From positions 4,484,001 through 4,548,000 of the forward strand of contig NZ_CP071321.1 of the NCBI RefSeq assembly GCF_017309585.1: a stretch of DNA of 64,000 nucleotides. Direction: 5' to 3'. The notes beneath the pieces are model-generated. The model saw only the letters and a program-made list of their open reading frames with translations. It was not told where the DNA came from and ran no database searches. Shown here piece by piece: positions 24,993-33,857 of this stretch. A program made the position numbers and the translations under genes. Numbering within the stretch: position 1 is the first letter of the stretch; every line of letters starts with the position of its first letter. Source of the stretch: Nitrogeniibacter aestuarii. Its GTDB lineage: Bacteria; Pseudomonadota; Gammaproteobacteria; Burkholderiales; Rhodocyclaceae.

Positions 24993-25829
24993 TCAGGCGG
25001 TTTCGGTGGCACCGATGAAGTCGAACACGTCCTCTTCGATGATCTCGAGCCCCACCTTCTTGCAGAAACGGCGTTCCTTGTCGTTGGGCTCGGGCAGCAG
25101 GATCCAGCCCGAAGGCTCGCCCGCGCCGTAGATGATGTCGGCCATCACCATGCGCTCGGTGTCGCGATTGAGGCGCAGCCCCATGAGCAGGTAGCGCTTG
25201 CCCGTGCGGTACTCCTTGAGCTCCGGCGGGATGGCGAAGCCACCCATCAGCTCGGTGATGTAGTCCACATAGTCGGCGTCGGAGGCGATGTAGACGCCTT
25301 CCGGACGCGGCGTGCCCATGGGCTTGAAGAGCAGGGGCAGGCTCATGTCGAGCGCGTCGACCTCGCTGTAGGCCGTGCCACTCCAGGTATAGAGCTTGTA
25401 GCGGAAGGGCGTGCCGCCGATGCGGGCGATCCCGACAATCAGGTTGTGGGGCTGGTCGGCATAGGAGTCCTGCAGCTGGGTGTCGCGATTGATGTCGATC
25501 ACGTACTTCGGACGGATCGACTGCAGCCAGTCGTGCACGGCGCCACGGGTGTATGCCGTATCGCCGTAGGTACGATTGAGGAAGCGGGTGACAGTGGTAC
25601 GTCCGCGCTTGAGTTCGACATTCATCGCCGCACGCGGAAATTCGTACATGAGCTTGGGCGCCATCGGGCGGCCGTCGTTCATCGCCAGAATGAGCTGGTC
25701 GCTGGTGGCGGGGATGGGGTCGCCAGTCTGCACGTTCTTGACGTCAGAGAGCACACTCGGGCCCAGGTACGGCACGATGGTGCCGTTGCCAAGGCCGGTC
25801 ATGAGCAGTTCACGCTGATCGGGGGTCAT
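24993..25829 (-). CDS. SIR2-like domain protein, nif-associated
   Basis: A 278-residue protein. The N-terminal GLGNGTIVPYLGPSVL reads like the glycine-rich entry of SIR2-fold NAD-binding domains, and IRPKYVIDINRDTQLQDSY resembles the segment after the NAD pocket in SIR2_2-type proteins. The zinc-binding cysteines of true deacetylases are absent. SIR2-like proteins of this kind often hydrolyse or bind NAD. As first gene after a NifA-type promoter it may act in nitrogenase regulation or energy sensing, but this is inference. A CGGAG box precedes the ATG by 9 bases. Confidence 0.6.
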   Translation of the reverse strand: MTPDQRELLMTGLGNGTIVPYLGPSVLSDVKNVQTGDPIPATSDQLILAMNDGRPMAPKLMYEFPRAAMNVELKRGRTTVTRFLNRTYGDTAYTRGAVHDWLQSIRPKYVIDINRDTQLQDSYADQPHNLIVGIARIGGTPFRYKLYTWSGTAYSEVDALDMSLPLLFKPMGTPRPEGVYIASDADYVDYITELMGGFAIPPELKEYRTGKRYLLMGLRLNRDTERMVMADIIYGAGEPSGWILLPEPNDKERRFCKKVGLEIIEEDVFDFIGATETA

Positions 25830-25871
25830 GGGGCTTGCTCCGTAAGTCCAGGGCGGTCATGCCAACCGGAG

Positions 25872-25887
25872 TGCAAGAAGCGGGCCC
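25872..25887 (-). promoter_or_regulatory. Sigma-54 (-24/-12) promoter of the SIR2-like operon
   Basis: On the minus strand the sequence is GGGCCCGCTTCTTGCA. It keeps the invariant GG and GC exactly 10 bases apart and a full TTGCA, and differs from TGGCACG-N4-TTGCA at two -24 positions. The transcript would start about 30 bases before the SIR2-like ATG. Confidence 0.75.
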
Positions 25888-25938
25888 GATGTAAAACGAC
25901 GATTAATCAGTAACTTGGGGTTTTTGTCACTGTCGCAT

Positions 25939-25954
25939 TGTGGACTTTGCGACA
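25939..25954. promoter_or_regulatory. NifA upstream activator site for the SIR2-like operon
   Basis: TGTGGACTTTGCGACA fits TGT-N10-ACA. Its centre is about 86 bases upstream of the predicted start from the -24/-12 promoter at 25872-25887. A wider inverted repeat, CTGTCGCA with TGCGACAG (25930-25955), overlaps it. The rest of the 375-base gap (25830-26204) shows no gene but a palindrome at 26081-26101. Confidence 0.75.
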
Positions 25955-26080
25955 GGCAGGGCGCCATCGGAGAGCACCGATGGCGTGTCGGGAATGTGGG
26001 TCCCGACGGGAGAGCGCGCGACGATCTCGGCGGGAATGGCCGTCCGCGCGGGCATACCGACCGTCCGGCGACAAGTGAAT

Positions 26081-26101
26081 TATGACATTGGCAATGTCAT
26101 A
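26081..26101. promoter_or_regulatory. Perfect 21-bp palindrome of unknown function
   Basis: TATGACATTG-G-CAATGTCATA is a perfect inverted repeat with 10-base arms and a single central base. No U-tract follows on either side, so it is more like an operator than a terminator. It lies about 104 bases beyond the end of the small exported protein gene and about 250 bases upstream of the SIR2-like start. The cognate regulator is unknown. Confidence 0.5.
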
Positions 26102-26204
26102 CGGGTTTGGGACAATGCGCCTCGTCCGCCCGGCAGCATCTCGCGATGAGCTCTGGGGTCAATGACGTCGCGGGGTGCTGCCACCGGCGGACAATTTGAT
26201 GCGT

Positions 26205-26492
26205 TTACTGGCCGATCGCCAAGCGGTGCATCATCATCTTGAGGGCAAGATCATCCCCGGCATCGGCGGGTCGCGCGTCGTCAAGGCGATTGACATGTCG
26301 GACGGCCGACTGCACATGCGCATCGGCCTCAACGCCGTTCATCGCCAGCATGGTCTGCTCAGGGTAGGTGGTGGTGGGCTGCTCGGCGGTGTCATCGCCC
26401 GCATGGGTGATCATCGGCACCAGCAGCAGCGCCGCGGCAAAAACGATCGACATCAACAGGGGCAGCGTGGAATCGGGTCGGTTGGTGTTCAT
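26205..26492 (-). CDS. Small exported protein, 95 residues
   Basis: The N-terminus has a hydrophobic segment, LPLLMSIVFAAALLLVPMI, followed by THAGDD, consistent with a signal peptide cleaved after HA or a single membrane anchor. The remaining 60 residues are polar, with Asp, His and Met at the end. The ATG at 26492 is supported by GAGGTG 5 bases upstream; an ATG four codons earlier is less likely. I do not recognise a family. It is downstream of the sulfide:quinone oxidoreductase and may be transcribed with it. Confidence 0.6.
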   Translation of the reverse strand: MNTNRPDSTLPLLMSIVFAAALLLVPMITHAGDDTAEQPTTTYPEQTMLAMNGVEADAHVQSAVRHVNRLDDARPADAGDDLALKMMMHRLAIGQ

Positions 26493-26668
26493 TGGGCACC
26501 TCAATCTGTCGTGGCCTGTATTCAGGGTTTCAGACTAATGTGCCCTGCTGTCGCGACGTGTCGGTGCCCGCTCAAAGCCCTGTCGGAACGGTCCTACAGC
26601 AGGGCGCCCCGGGCTCAGGGCCGACACATCACACACGACCGCCGGCCCTGCAGGCGCGCCAGGCCACC

Positions 26669-27949
26669 TCAGTCGCCACCCTTGAGCTTGGCGATGCCGA
26701 TCGCCTTCATCACCACTTTTTCGTAGACCGGCTCGGTCGAGCCCTTCTTCATCTTGCGGATGAAGTATTTTTCGAAGGCGATCTTGGCCAGGTGCACCCA
26801 CTTGCCCTGGGCGAACCAGTTCATGTTGCGCGGCGGGATCTGCGGCAGGGCCACGAAGGCGGCGCCGGTGTCGCCGAAATCGGCCAGACAGATAGCGTTC
26901 CAGGTGGCGGTTTCGGTGGGCTCGCGCCCGTCCATCAGCGCGCGGATGTTGAGCGCCGTGGCCGTGACCATGGATTCGATCATGTAGCCGGTCTTGGGCG
27001 TGCCCGTGGGCACCGGCGTGGCCTCGACCGGCGGAATGGCGACGCACACACCCACCGAGAAGATGTTGGGGAAGGCCGGGTTGCGCTGGTGCTCGTCGAT
27101 GATCACGAAGCCGCGCGGATTGACCAGCCCTTCGATGCCGAACACCGCGTCCACGCCCTTGAAGGCCGGCAGCATCATCGAATACTTGAAGGGCACTTCG
27201 TGGCGCTTTTTCTCCTTGCCGTCCTCGTCATGCTCGATCACGTGCATGAGGCCGTCTTCGATCTTCTCCACCCTGGCGTTGCAGATCCACTTGATGTGAC
27301 GGTCGCGGTAGGCCGACTCCATGATGCCCTTGGAGTCGCCCACGCCGGCCAGGCCCAGGTGTCCGATATAGGGCTCCGAGGTCACGAAGGTCATGGGTAC
27401 CCGGTCGCGGATCTTGCGCTTGCGCAGATCGGCGTCGAGGATCATCGCGAACTCGTAGGCGGGGCCGAAGCATGACGCCCCCTGGACGGCACCCACCACG
27501 ATCGGGCCAGGGTCCTTCACGAAGTTCTGCCACGATTTTTCGGCCGTGACCGCATGATCCACGTGACACACCGACTGGGTGAAGCCCCCGTGCGGGCCGA
27601 GCCCCGGCACCTCGTCGAAGGCCAGTTTCGGCCCGGTGGCTATCACCAGATAGTCGTAGCTGATGGACTGCCCGTCATCGAGCTCGATGGCGTTGTCCTC
27701 GGGATGGACGCGCTTGACGCCCTGGGCAATGAAGTCGATGTCCCTGCGCCGGAGCGGCTCGGCGGGATCGAGTTCGATATCCTCACGGGTACGCCAGTTG
27801 ACGGCCACCCACGGGTTCGAGGGTACGAAATGAAAGCGCGCATCCCTGGCGACCACGGTGATGCGATCCCCGGGTCGGGCGTTGTCACGCATTTCATAAG
27901 CCATGGGCAAGCCACCGATGCCGGCCCCGATGATGACGATGTGTGCCAT
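26669..27949 (-). CDS. sqr: Sulfide:quinone oxidoreductase family flavoprotein
   Basis: A 426-residue FAD protein. The N-terminal dinucleotide loop is HIVIIGAGIGGLPMAYEM, and YDYLVIATGPKL marks the second FAD contact. VVGAVQGASCFGPAYEF contains a conserved cysteine, and GKTGYMIESM lies where FAD binds at the C-terminus. Only one of the cysteines expected for the polysulfide bridge is obvious, so it belongs to a divergent SQR subgroup. The C-terminal basic segment KIAFEKYFIRKMKKG could dock it to the membrane. It would oxidise sulfide and reduce quinone. The start at 27949 has AGGAGGAGG upstream. Confidence 0.82.
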   Translation of the reverse strand: MAHIVIIGAGIGGLPMAYEMRDNARPGDRITVVARDARFHFVPSNPWVAVNWRTREDIELDPAEPLRRRDIDFIAQGVKRVHPEDNAIELDDGQSISYDYLVIATGPKLAFDEVPGLGPHGGFTQSVCHVDHAVTAEKSWQNFVKDPGPIVVGAVQGASCFGPAYEFAMILDADLRKRKIRDRVPMTFVTSEPYIGHLGLAGVGDSKGIMESAYRDRHIKWICNARVEKIEDGLMHVIEHDEDGKEKKRHEVPFKYSMMLPAFKGVDAVFGIEGLVNPRGFVIIDEHQRNPAFPNIFSVGVCVAIPPVEATPVPTGTPKTGYMIESMVTATALNIRALMDGREPTETATWNAICLADFGDTGAAFVALPQIPPRNMNWFAQGKWVHLAKIAFEKYFIRKMKKGSTEPVYEKVVMKAIGIAKLKGGD

Positions 27950-28097
27950 GAGTCTTCCTCCTCCTCTTCGCGGATCGAACTCGGAGCACCTCGGCGGGAC
28001 GTGTGGTCGTCCTCTGTCGGGGAGGTTGCGTGGCCGCGATCCTGGGTGTCGCCTCACCCGGGCGCGGTACGCACGCGGTCTCTGACGACTCAATTAA

Positions 28098-28113
28098 ATA
28101 AGCATTTGCTTAT
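28098..28113. promoter_or_regulatory. Palindromic operator candidate upstream of sqr
   Basis: ATAAGCA-TT-TGCTTAT is a perfect 16-bp palindrome in an AT-rich patch that stands out from the GC-rich surroundings. It lies about 150 bases before the sqr start. ArsR/SmtB-family repressors that control sulfide oxidation genes (BigR/SqrR/YgaV type) use AT-rich palindromes of this style, so regulation of sqr by such a repressor is a reasonable inference. Confidence 0.5.
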
Positions 28114-28349
28114 ATACTAGATCGACAAACATCCATATGCAACAGCCACTTATGCTGCATCGCAGTAAGCCGATTGGCTGAGCCCTCCCGAGGCCCGGAA
28201 ATGCCGCGCGCGCTCGCCACACCCGCTGACTGGCAAAGCGCGTCGAGATGCGGCACGTCCCGACCTGCCGTTCCGCCTTCGCGACAGCCGGCGCAATGAT
28301 CGATGGTGAGCGCCGCGCCGGGGGCCACAACCCCGCTGCCCCGGAGCGG

Positions 28350-31300
28350 TCAGCCCGGTCCGGCCCCGTCCGGCAACGCGTCTACGTAGTCCTTGCGCAG
28401 CTTCTCGGCGACCAGCTTGTCCATCTCGCGGCGCGCCCGCTCGTGCGTGTCGAAGGCCTTCAGCAGGGTTCGACCGCTGGTGCCGATGCGTCCATAGGAG
28501 ACGGACAGATCCGTTCCGGTCACCCGGACATGCCAGAACTTGCGAGCGCTACCCTGCTCGCACACCAGTTTGCGTTCGATCGCCGGCTCGTCTTCCGCCG
28601 CTTCCGGAGCGGATGCCGGTGCAAACGCCGCAACGGCAGCCGGTTCATGAACCATGGGGGCTGTGTGACCGTGGTCCAGCTGCACCTGGAGCGCCGGATC
28701 CTCGCTGGTGGCCAGCAGACGCTCGATACGGTCGATGACCCCCTCGGCATCCCGGAGCCAGTCGGCACCGGGAATATCGAGCACGTTCCAGCCGAAACTC
28801 CGGAGGATCGCCGGGCGGAAGACATAGCGCTCGGTCGCGTCCATGACCGACGCGTCGGGTGTGTCGAGCAGGATCGCCAGCCGGTAGCCGGCGCGGTCCG
28901 CGTCGACAATTGCCAGATCGCAACGAAAGCCCGAACGCCCCACATTGATTTCGACCCGGTGTCCGCGTGCACGCAAGGCCGCCGCCATGGCGTCGCGGAT
29001 GGCGTCGGGGGGGACGTCCTGACTGAAGGCGCTGCGTGCGCCCTGGCCAAAGGTGCCGAGCACCGATTGGGCCCGTTCGAACTGGCCGGTCGCGCTGGCC
29101 TGGGCAAACTGCAGGAAGCCGCGCAGGGCCGCCGCCCCGTCGTTATGCACATTGGTGATCGCTTCGGCCTGGATGGTGGTGACCACGCCCATCCGGTGGC
29201 GGGCGCGGCTGAAGATCACGTTCAGGCGCTTCTCGCCGCCCCGCTGGTTGATCGGACCGAAGTTCATCAGCATCTTGCCGTTGGGGCCCGGTGCGTAACA
29301 GATGCTCAGGAGGATGATGTCGCGCTCGTCCCCCTGGACGTTTTCCAGGTTCTTGACGAACAGTCCATTGAACTGGCCGTCGTCCTCGCGCACGTATTCC
29401 TGCTCCAGGCGTATCGCGAATGTTTCGTCTTCGGCGGCCAGTTCGTCGAGCGCCGACTCGATGGCTCCCTGCTGGGCTTCGGAGAAGGCGACGATACCGA
29501 TGCTGTGGCCCGTCTCGCGCCAGAGCAGTTCTCGCACGGTGCAGGCGATGAAACGCGCTTCCGGGGTGTTGCAGCGATCTTCATACACCCCGTCGGCAAG
29601 CAGATGGAAACTGATCGGCCGTTCAAGCAGCTCGTCGGCCCCGATCACGCCGGCATCGTCCTGGTCGGAGCGCAGCACCGGCACCTCGTCGTTGAGCTGC
29701 TCGATCGTGCGGTCCGGAATCGTGACCAGGCGGCCATCGTAGAACGCCGCGTTGGAGAAACTGATCAGCGATTCATGCCGGCTGCGGTAGTGCCACGCGA
29801 GCAGGGTGGCCGGCAGATTGCGCGCCGCCTGATTGAGCAGGCTGTCGGCATCGAGATTGATGGCAATGCGCTCGCCGTCCTCATCCACCAGCACTTCGTC
29901 CTCACCGTCATTCGAACTGCTGGAAAAGAAGCTCGTGGGCGGCAGCTGCATTTCATCGCCCACCACCACCACCTGGCAGGCGCGACTGAGCGCCGGCACG
30001 GCCTCTTCCATCGGAATCTGGCTGGCCTCGTCGAAGATCACCACGTCGAACAGGTCGGGCGACAGGGGCAAGGTATCGGACACCGACAGCGGGCTCATGA
30101 GCCAGATGGGCTTCAAGTCGTTGACGACATCGCCGGTCTCGGCGTCGCTCAGATCGCGAATCGACCGGTAACGCATGCTTTTGCCGAACTCGCGTTCGAG
30201 CTCTCGCCGGCCGGCGGCATAGCGCTTCTTGAACTGCTTGTCGTCTTCGTCCAGCTGGGCGGCCGAGAGCATGGAGACGCGCACATGGTCCGCGAACTTG
30301 CGGTGCTGTGTGGCCAGGACCACCTCGGCGTTGAGTCGGTTCATCTCGCTCTGGGCCTGAGCGATGGCCCTGGCGGACTGGGCGAGGGCAGCACCACCGA
30401 ACTGCGCCAGGACCGGATGGCTTCGCTCCATGCGCTTGAGGTTTTCATCCAGGATCAGCGCATCGAGCACGTCGGGCGCCGCCTCCAGCGTCTGGACCGT
30501 GGCCACGAAGGCCGGGTCGGTCTCATGCACCGCACGCAGCAAGGGCAGCATGTCGGGCACATCGTCGAGCACTTCGCGCAGGTCGCGACCGAGCTCGTCA
30601 ATCTCCTGCAAGGTGCCCCCCGCGCGGAGACTGAGCGCCTCCGCGACCGTCCGGGCCAGCGTCTCGAGCGCGTCGAGGCTGGCGCTGGCGACGCGGGCAG
30701 CGGCGACCGGGTCGGGTGTCTGGCGCAAGCCATCGACAAGCCGGCGGGGCGCCCCCTGGTGACCGAGTTGATCGACCAGTTCGGCGGCGGTGTCGACAAA
30801 GGCCTGCACATCGGCCACGCCGTAGCGCCGTGCGCTTTCCGCCGCCAGGGCGTCCTGCGCTTCGATGGCCGCGTGTTCGGCGGCGAGCGTCTCGAGCACC
30901 CGGACGTAGTCCGGACGCACCGCATGACGGGAAAAATCGTATCGACGCTTCATTTCACCGCGCAGGCGCCACCAGGCGGGCTGAATCCAGCGCAGCAGGG
31001 AAGGCTCGAGCCGCCGGGCCAGGTCGAGAGCCGACCGGGTATCGCCGCTGTCGAGTTTGTCCTGCCAGTGCCCGGTCTGTGATTGGGCCGTGGCGACTTC
31101 TTCGGCGCGCGCGGCAAGCTCCTGGCGAAGCGACTGGAGCGCGGCAAAGCCGCTCGAACCACTGTCGAGCACGTCCAGATGCGCCGCCAGACCGGTCTGC
31201 ACCAGCTGCGCGCTCTCGGTCGCGATGGCGAGCGCCTCGTCAAGGGCATGCTCGGGGCCGATCAGCCCGGCATCGTCGTCGAGCACGGCGCCCAGACGAT

Positions 31301-33857
31301 CGAACTGAGCCTCGATCTGCGTGCACACCGCCTCGATGCGGGCGACGGGGTGCTCGTCCAGCACCACGTCCCGCGCCAGGCGGGCCAGCGGATGCGCGGC
31401 GAAACCACGCATGCCGAAACGCTCCTGGACGAAGCGATGGAGACGCTCCGCCAGCGACCGGTGGGCATCCCAGGTGGCGAGGCTGGGCAGCTGTTCACGC
31501 TGAAGGGCATCGGCGTGAGGCACCGCGGCGGACACGGCGATACGCCGCAGCAGGGCGCGGACGGTGCCATCGAGCGGCGCCTGCTGGCCCGCGAATGCCG
31601 ACTCGAAGGCGTCGATGCGTCCCTGATGGGCAGACACCAGATCGACGAGCGCCTGACGGCGTGACTGCAGGGCCTCACTCTGCTCGCGCGCCGAAGTCCA
31701 TGCTTCATAGCACTGCTTGAGGTCGGCGATGAAGGCTTTCTTGTCGGCCTGCGAGTCGTGAATCAGACAACACAAGGGGTCGAGACCGCTCTGCTTCAGG
31801 CGGTGATGCACCACATCGAGCGCGGCGCGCTTCTCGCACACGAACAGCACGCGTTTGCCACGGCCTGCGTAGTCGGCAATCAGGTTGGTGATGGTCTGGG
31901 ACTTGCCCGTCCCGGGCGGCCCTTGAATGATGAAGCTGCGCCCGCTGCGGGCGAGACTCACGGCCGCGTTCTGGGTGGCGTCCGAGGCCACCACATTCCA
32001 TTGCTCCATCGGTGGGAGCGGCGGTGGCGAATCGGATTCGATCTCACGCGGATCGACCGAAAACACCCGGTCGAAGGCAGGGTTGTCGGTGGGCTCTTCG
32101 ATCAGCTGCCGATAGTCCTGGACCAGCGACATCTTGCGGTAGTTGAAGTTGGCCAGGGTCACCTGGGTGAGATCGAGATCCCAGGCGTAGCGATGACCCT
32201 CCGATTCCTCAAGAATGAATCCCTCGCGCACCCCCGCTTCGGCCTCGACCATCCGGGGTCGCCGCAGCTGACGGGCGGGCGGCGCGCCGGCTTCGAATCG
32301 CTGGGGCAGCGGGCTGGGGCGAACCCGGTGTTCGAACAGCGCCTGACCGAGCGGTCGATAGTCGTCCCGGGCGTAGCTGTAGGGCGGCAGGCCCGCTTCG
32401 GCGCCGCGACGCTGGGCGCGACTGGACGCACGCCGCCGCACAAAGCGCTGCATGCGCTGCAGCGCCTTCTGGCGGACCAGCCGGATCGACGCCTTCTCGA
32501 TACAACGCAGTTCGACGGACGGCTCGGTGCGGCGAATCTGTGCCAGCAGATCGGCATGGATCGAGGCGATGGAGGTCGTGCTCAGGTCCGCCGTCTCGGG
32601 CAGATCGATCCCGTAAAGCTGATCCAGGTGATGGCGCAGGACCGGATTGAACTCGGCCTCGGCGCTTTCGCTCTGGATGACGTACTGATCGCGCACCCCC
32701 TTGCGCTTGACCAGACTCACCGGCAGCCACAGCAGCGGCGTGAGGATGCGTTCGTCCGGGCTTTCCTTCAGGTTGTGCCAGCGCAGAAACGCCACCACCA
32801 CGCGCAGATTGCTGAAGCCATACTCGGCGCGGTCCCGACGCGATTCGGAGATCAGGCGATCGAGCGCCGAAGGCAGGTAGGGCTGGTCGTCGAAACGCAG
32901 CCAGCGCTGCAGCGAGACCGCATTGCCCGACAGCAGCTCCTTCGCGAAGGGGCCACCCCAGGTGCAGATCTCTTCTGCGCGCACCCGGTCAACCTGCAAC
33001 ATCAGGGGCACGCTGGCAACGGTCAGATTGACGCTGGCCGCGGTGGCCTTGTAATAGAGCAGGCGGTTGCGCCGCGAGATGTCGAAGAGCCGGTCGCGCA
33101 GATGCCCGAGCACCGCCGTTCGGCGCGACTCGAGGCCGGTCGTGCCCTCGAGCGCCCGATCAACGTCCACACCGATGGGCTGGTCGCGCCAGGTGCGCAG
33201 CCGCGTCGCCAGGCTGGCCACATCGGTGGCCCGGTCGTGGCGGTTGATGTGGGTCATCTCCACGATGACGGCCGCCACCACCGGGTGCAGGCGGGAATTG
33301 ATCCTGAACAGATCGCGCCTGAGCAGCACGAACCGGCGCAGGTCCTCATCCGAGGCGAAATCAAGCCCGCAGGCAAGCGCGGCCAGCGCCATGCCGAGCA
33401 GGAAGACGTCGGTGATTTCGTCGTGATGGCCGAGGCGCATCTCCCAGGAGGCCGGCCCGGGCAGATAGACCGGTCGATCCACGGACTCGGCGGCCTCCGT
33501 CTGGATCGCCTGGTCCGACACGTTGCGCTGGCCGCTCTGGTCGGGATCGATGCGCAAGGCGCCGACGATGTTCAAGCCCGAGGCGGTTTGCGGCTGAACG
33601 CGCCGGATGGCCTCGATATTCATCGTCGGGGCCTCGCCTTCCGGGCGGCGCAGCGCGAGGGCGCCACTGTCGGCAAAGACCAGATCGAGATCACCCAGCG
33701 CCGCGACCCGTCCCTGCGCATGCAAGGCGGCGACCTGCTCGAACAACGGCAGCATCAGGACCAGCACGTCGTCGGTCGACAGGCCAGCGCCGGCCTGCGC
33801 TTCGATCAGCGTGCGCAGCGCACCGGTGTTTTCATCCGGCATGATCGGCATGCTCAT
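28350..33857 (-). CDS. Pseudokinase-DUF4011-SF1 helicase-nuclease-WGR protein
   Basis: A 1835-residue multidomain protein. Residues 20-220 resemble a protein kinase C-lobe: LPLFEQVAALHAQGRV (helix E), a catalytic-loop position without HRD, then TDVFLLGMALAALACG and LHPVVAAVIVEMTHINRHDR. From about 245 there is a DUF4011-like region (LFDISRRNRLLYYK). The SF1 helicase core has Walker A GPPGTGKS near residue 647 and Walker B VVIFDEASQIP near 1272. Residues about 1620-1725 match a Vsr/MTES_1575-type PD-(D/E)XK nuclease domain, though the usual Glu-x-Asp-Gly reads LLDTP. Residues from about 1766 form a WGR domain (WHVRVTGTDLSVSYGRIGTSG). The start overlaps the metallopeptidase stop (ATGA). Probably genome defence or DNA repair. 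Confidence 0.85.
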   Translation of the reverse strand: MSMPIMPDENTGALRTLIEAQAGAGLSTDDVLVLMLPLFEQVAALHAQGRVAALGDLDLVFADSGALALRRPEGEAPTMNIEAIRRVQPQTASGLNIVGALRIDPDQSGQRNVSDQAIQTEAAESVDRPVYLPGPASWEMRLGHHDEITDVFLLGMALAALACGLDFASDEDLRRFVLLRRDLFRINSRLHPVVAAVIVEMTHINRHDRATDVASLATRLRTWRDQPIGVDVDRALEGTTGLESRRTAVLGHLRDRLFDISRRNRLLYYKATAASVNLTVASVPLMLQVDRVRAEEICTWGGPFAKELLSGNAVSLQRWLRFDDQPYLPSALDRLISESRRDRAEYGFSNLRVVVAFLRWHNLKESPDERILTPLLWLPVSLVKRKGVRDQYVIQSESAEAEFNPVLRHHLDQLYGIDLPETADLSTTSIASIHADLLAQIRRTEPSVELRCIEKASIRLVRQKALQRMQRFVRRRASSRAQRRGAEAGLPPYSYARDDYRPLGQALFEHRVRPSPLPQRFEAGAPPARQLRRPRMVEAEAGVREGFILEESEGHRYAWDLDLTQVTLANFNYRKMSLVQDYRQLIEEPTDNPAFDRVFSVDPREIESDSPPPLPPMEQWNVVASDATQNAAVSLARSGRSFIIQGPPGTGKSQTITNLIADYAGRGKRVLFVCEKRAALDVVHHRLKQSGLDPLCCLIHDSQADKKAFIADLKQCYEAWTSAREQSEALQSRRQALVDLVSAHQGRIDAFESAFAGQQAPLDGTVRALLRRIAVSAAVPHADALQREQLPSLATWDAHRSLAERLHRFVQERFGMRGFAAHPLARLARDVVLDEHPVARIEAVCTQIEAQFDRLGAVLDDDAGLIGPEHALDEALAIATESAQLVQTGLAAHLDVLDSGSSGFAALQSLRQELAARAEEVATAQSQTGHWQDKLDSGDTRSALDLARRLEPSLLRWIQPAWWRLRGEMKRRYDFSRHAVRPDYVRVLETLAAEHAAIEAQDALAAESARRYGVADVQAFVDTAAELVDQLGHQGAPRRLVDGLRQTPDPVAAARVASASLDALETLARTVAEALSLRAGGTLQEIDELGRDLREVLDDVPDMLPLLRAVHETDPAFVATVQTLEAAPDVLDALILDENLKRMERSHPVLAQFGGAALAQSARAIAQAQSEMNRLNAEVVLATQHRKFADHVRVSMLSAAQLDEDDKQFKKRYAAGRRELEREFGKSMRYRSIRDLSDAETGDVVNDLKPIWLMSPLSVSDTLPLSPDLFDVVIFDEASQIPMEEAVPALSRACQVVVVGDEMQLPPTSFFSSSSNDGEDEVLVDEDGERIAINLDADSLLNQAARNLPATLLAWHYRSRHESLISFSNAAFYDGRLVTIPDRTIEQLNDEVPVLRSDQDDAGVIGADELLERPISFHLLADGVYEDRCNTPEARFIACTVRELLWRETGHSIGIVAFSEAQQGAIESALDELAAEDETFAIRLEQEYVREDDGQFNGLFVKNLENVQGDERDIILLSICYAPGPNGKMLMNFGPINQRGGEKRLNVIFSRARHRMGVVTTIQAEAITNVHNDGAAALRGFLQFAQASATGQFERAQSVLGTFGQGARSAFSQDVPPDAIRDAMAAALRARGHRVEINVGRSGFRCDLAIVDADRAGYRLAILLDTPDASVMDATERYVFRPAILRSFGWNVLDIPGADWLRDAEGVIDRIERLLATSEDPALQVQLDHGHTAPMVHEPAAVAAFAPASAPEAAEDEPAIERKLVCEQGSARKFWHVRVTGTDLSVSYGRIGTSGRTLLKAFDTHERARREMDKLVAEKLRKDYVDALPDGAGPG

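Noticed and set aside
26081..26101. FNR or NNR site as an identity for the palindrome
   Set aside because: It lacks the TTGAT-N4-ATCAA core; the half-site TGACATTG does not match an FNR-family site I know.
28110..28330. Short minus-strand ORFs of 72-78 codons upstream of sqr
   Set aside because: They have no ribosome binding site, cross an AT-rich operator-like palindrome and have no recognisable composition.
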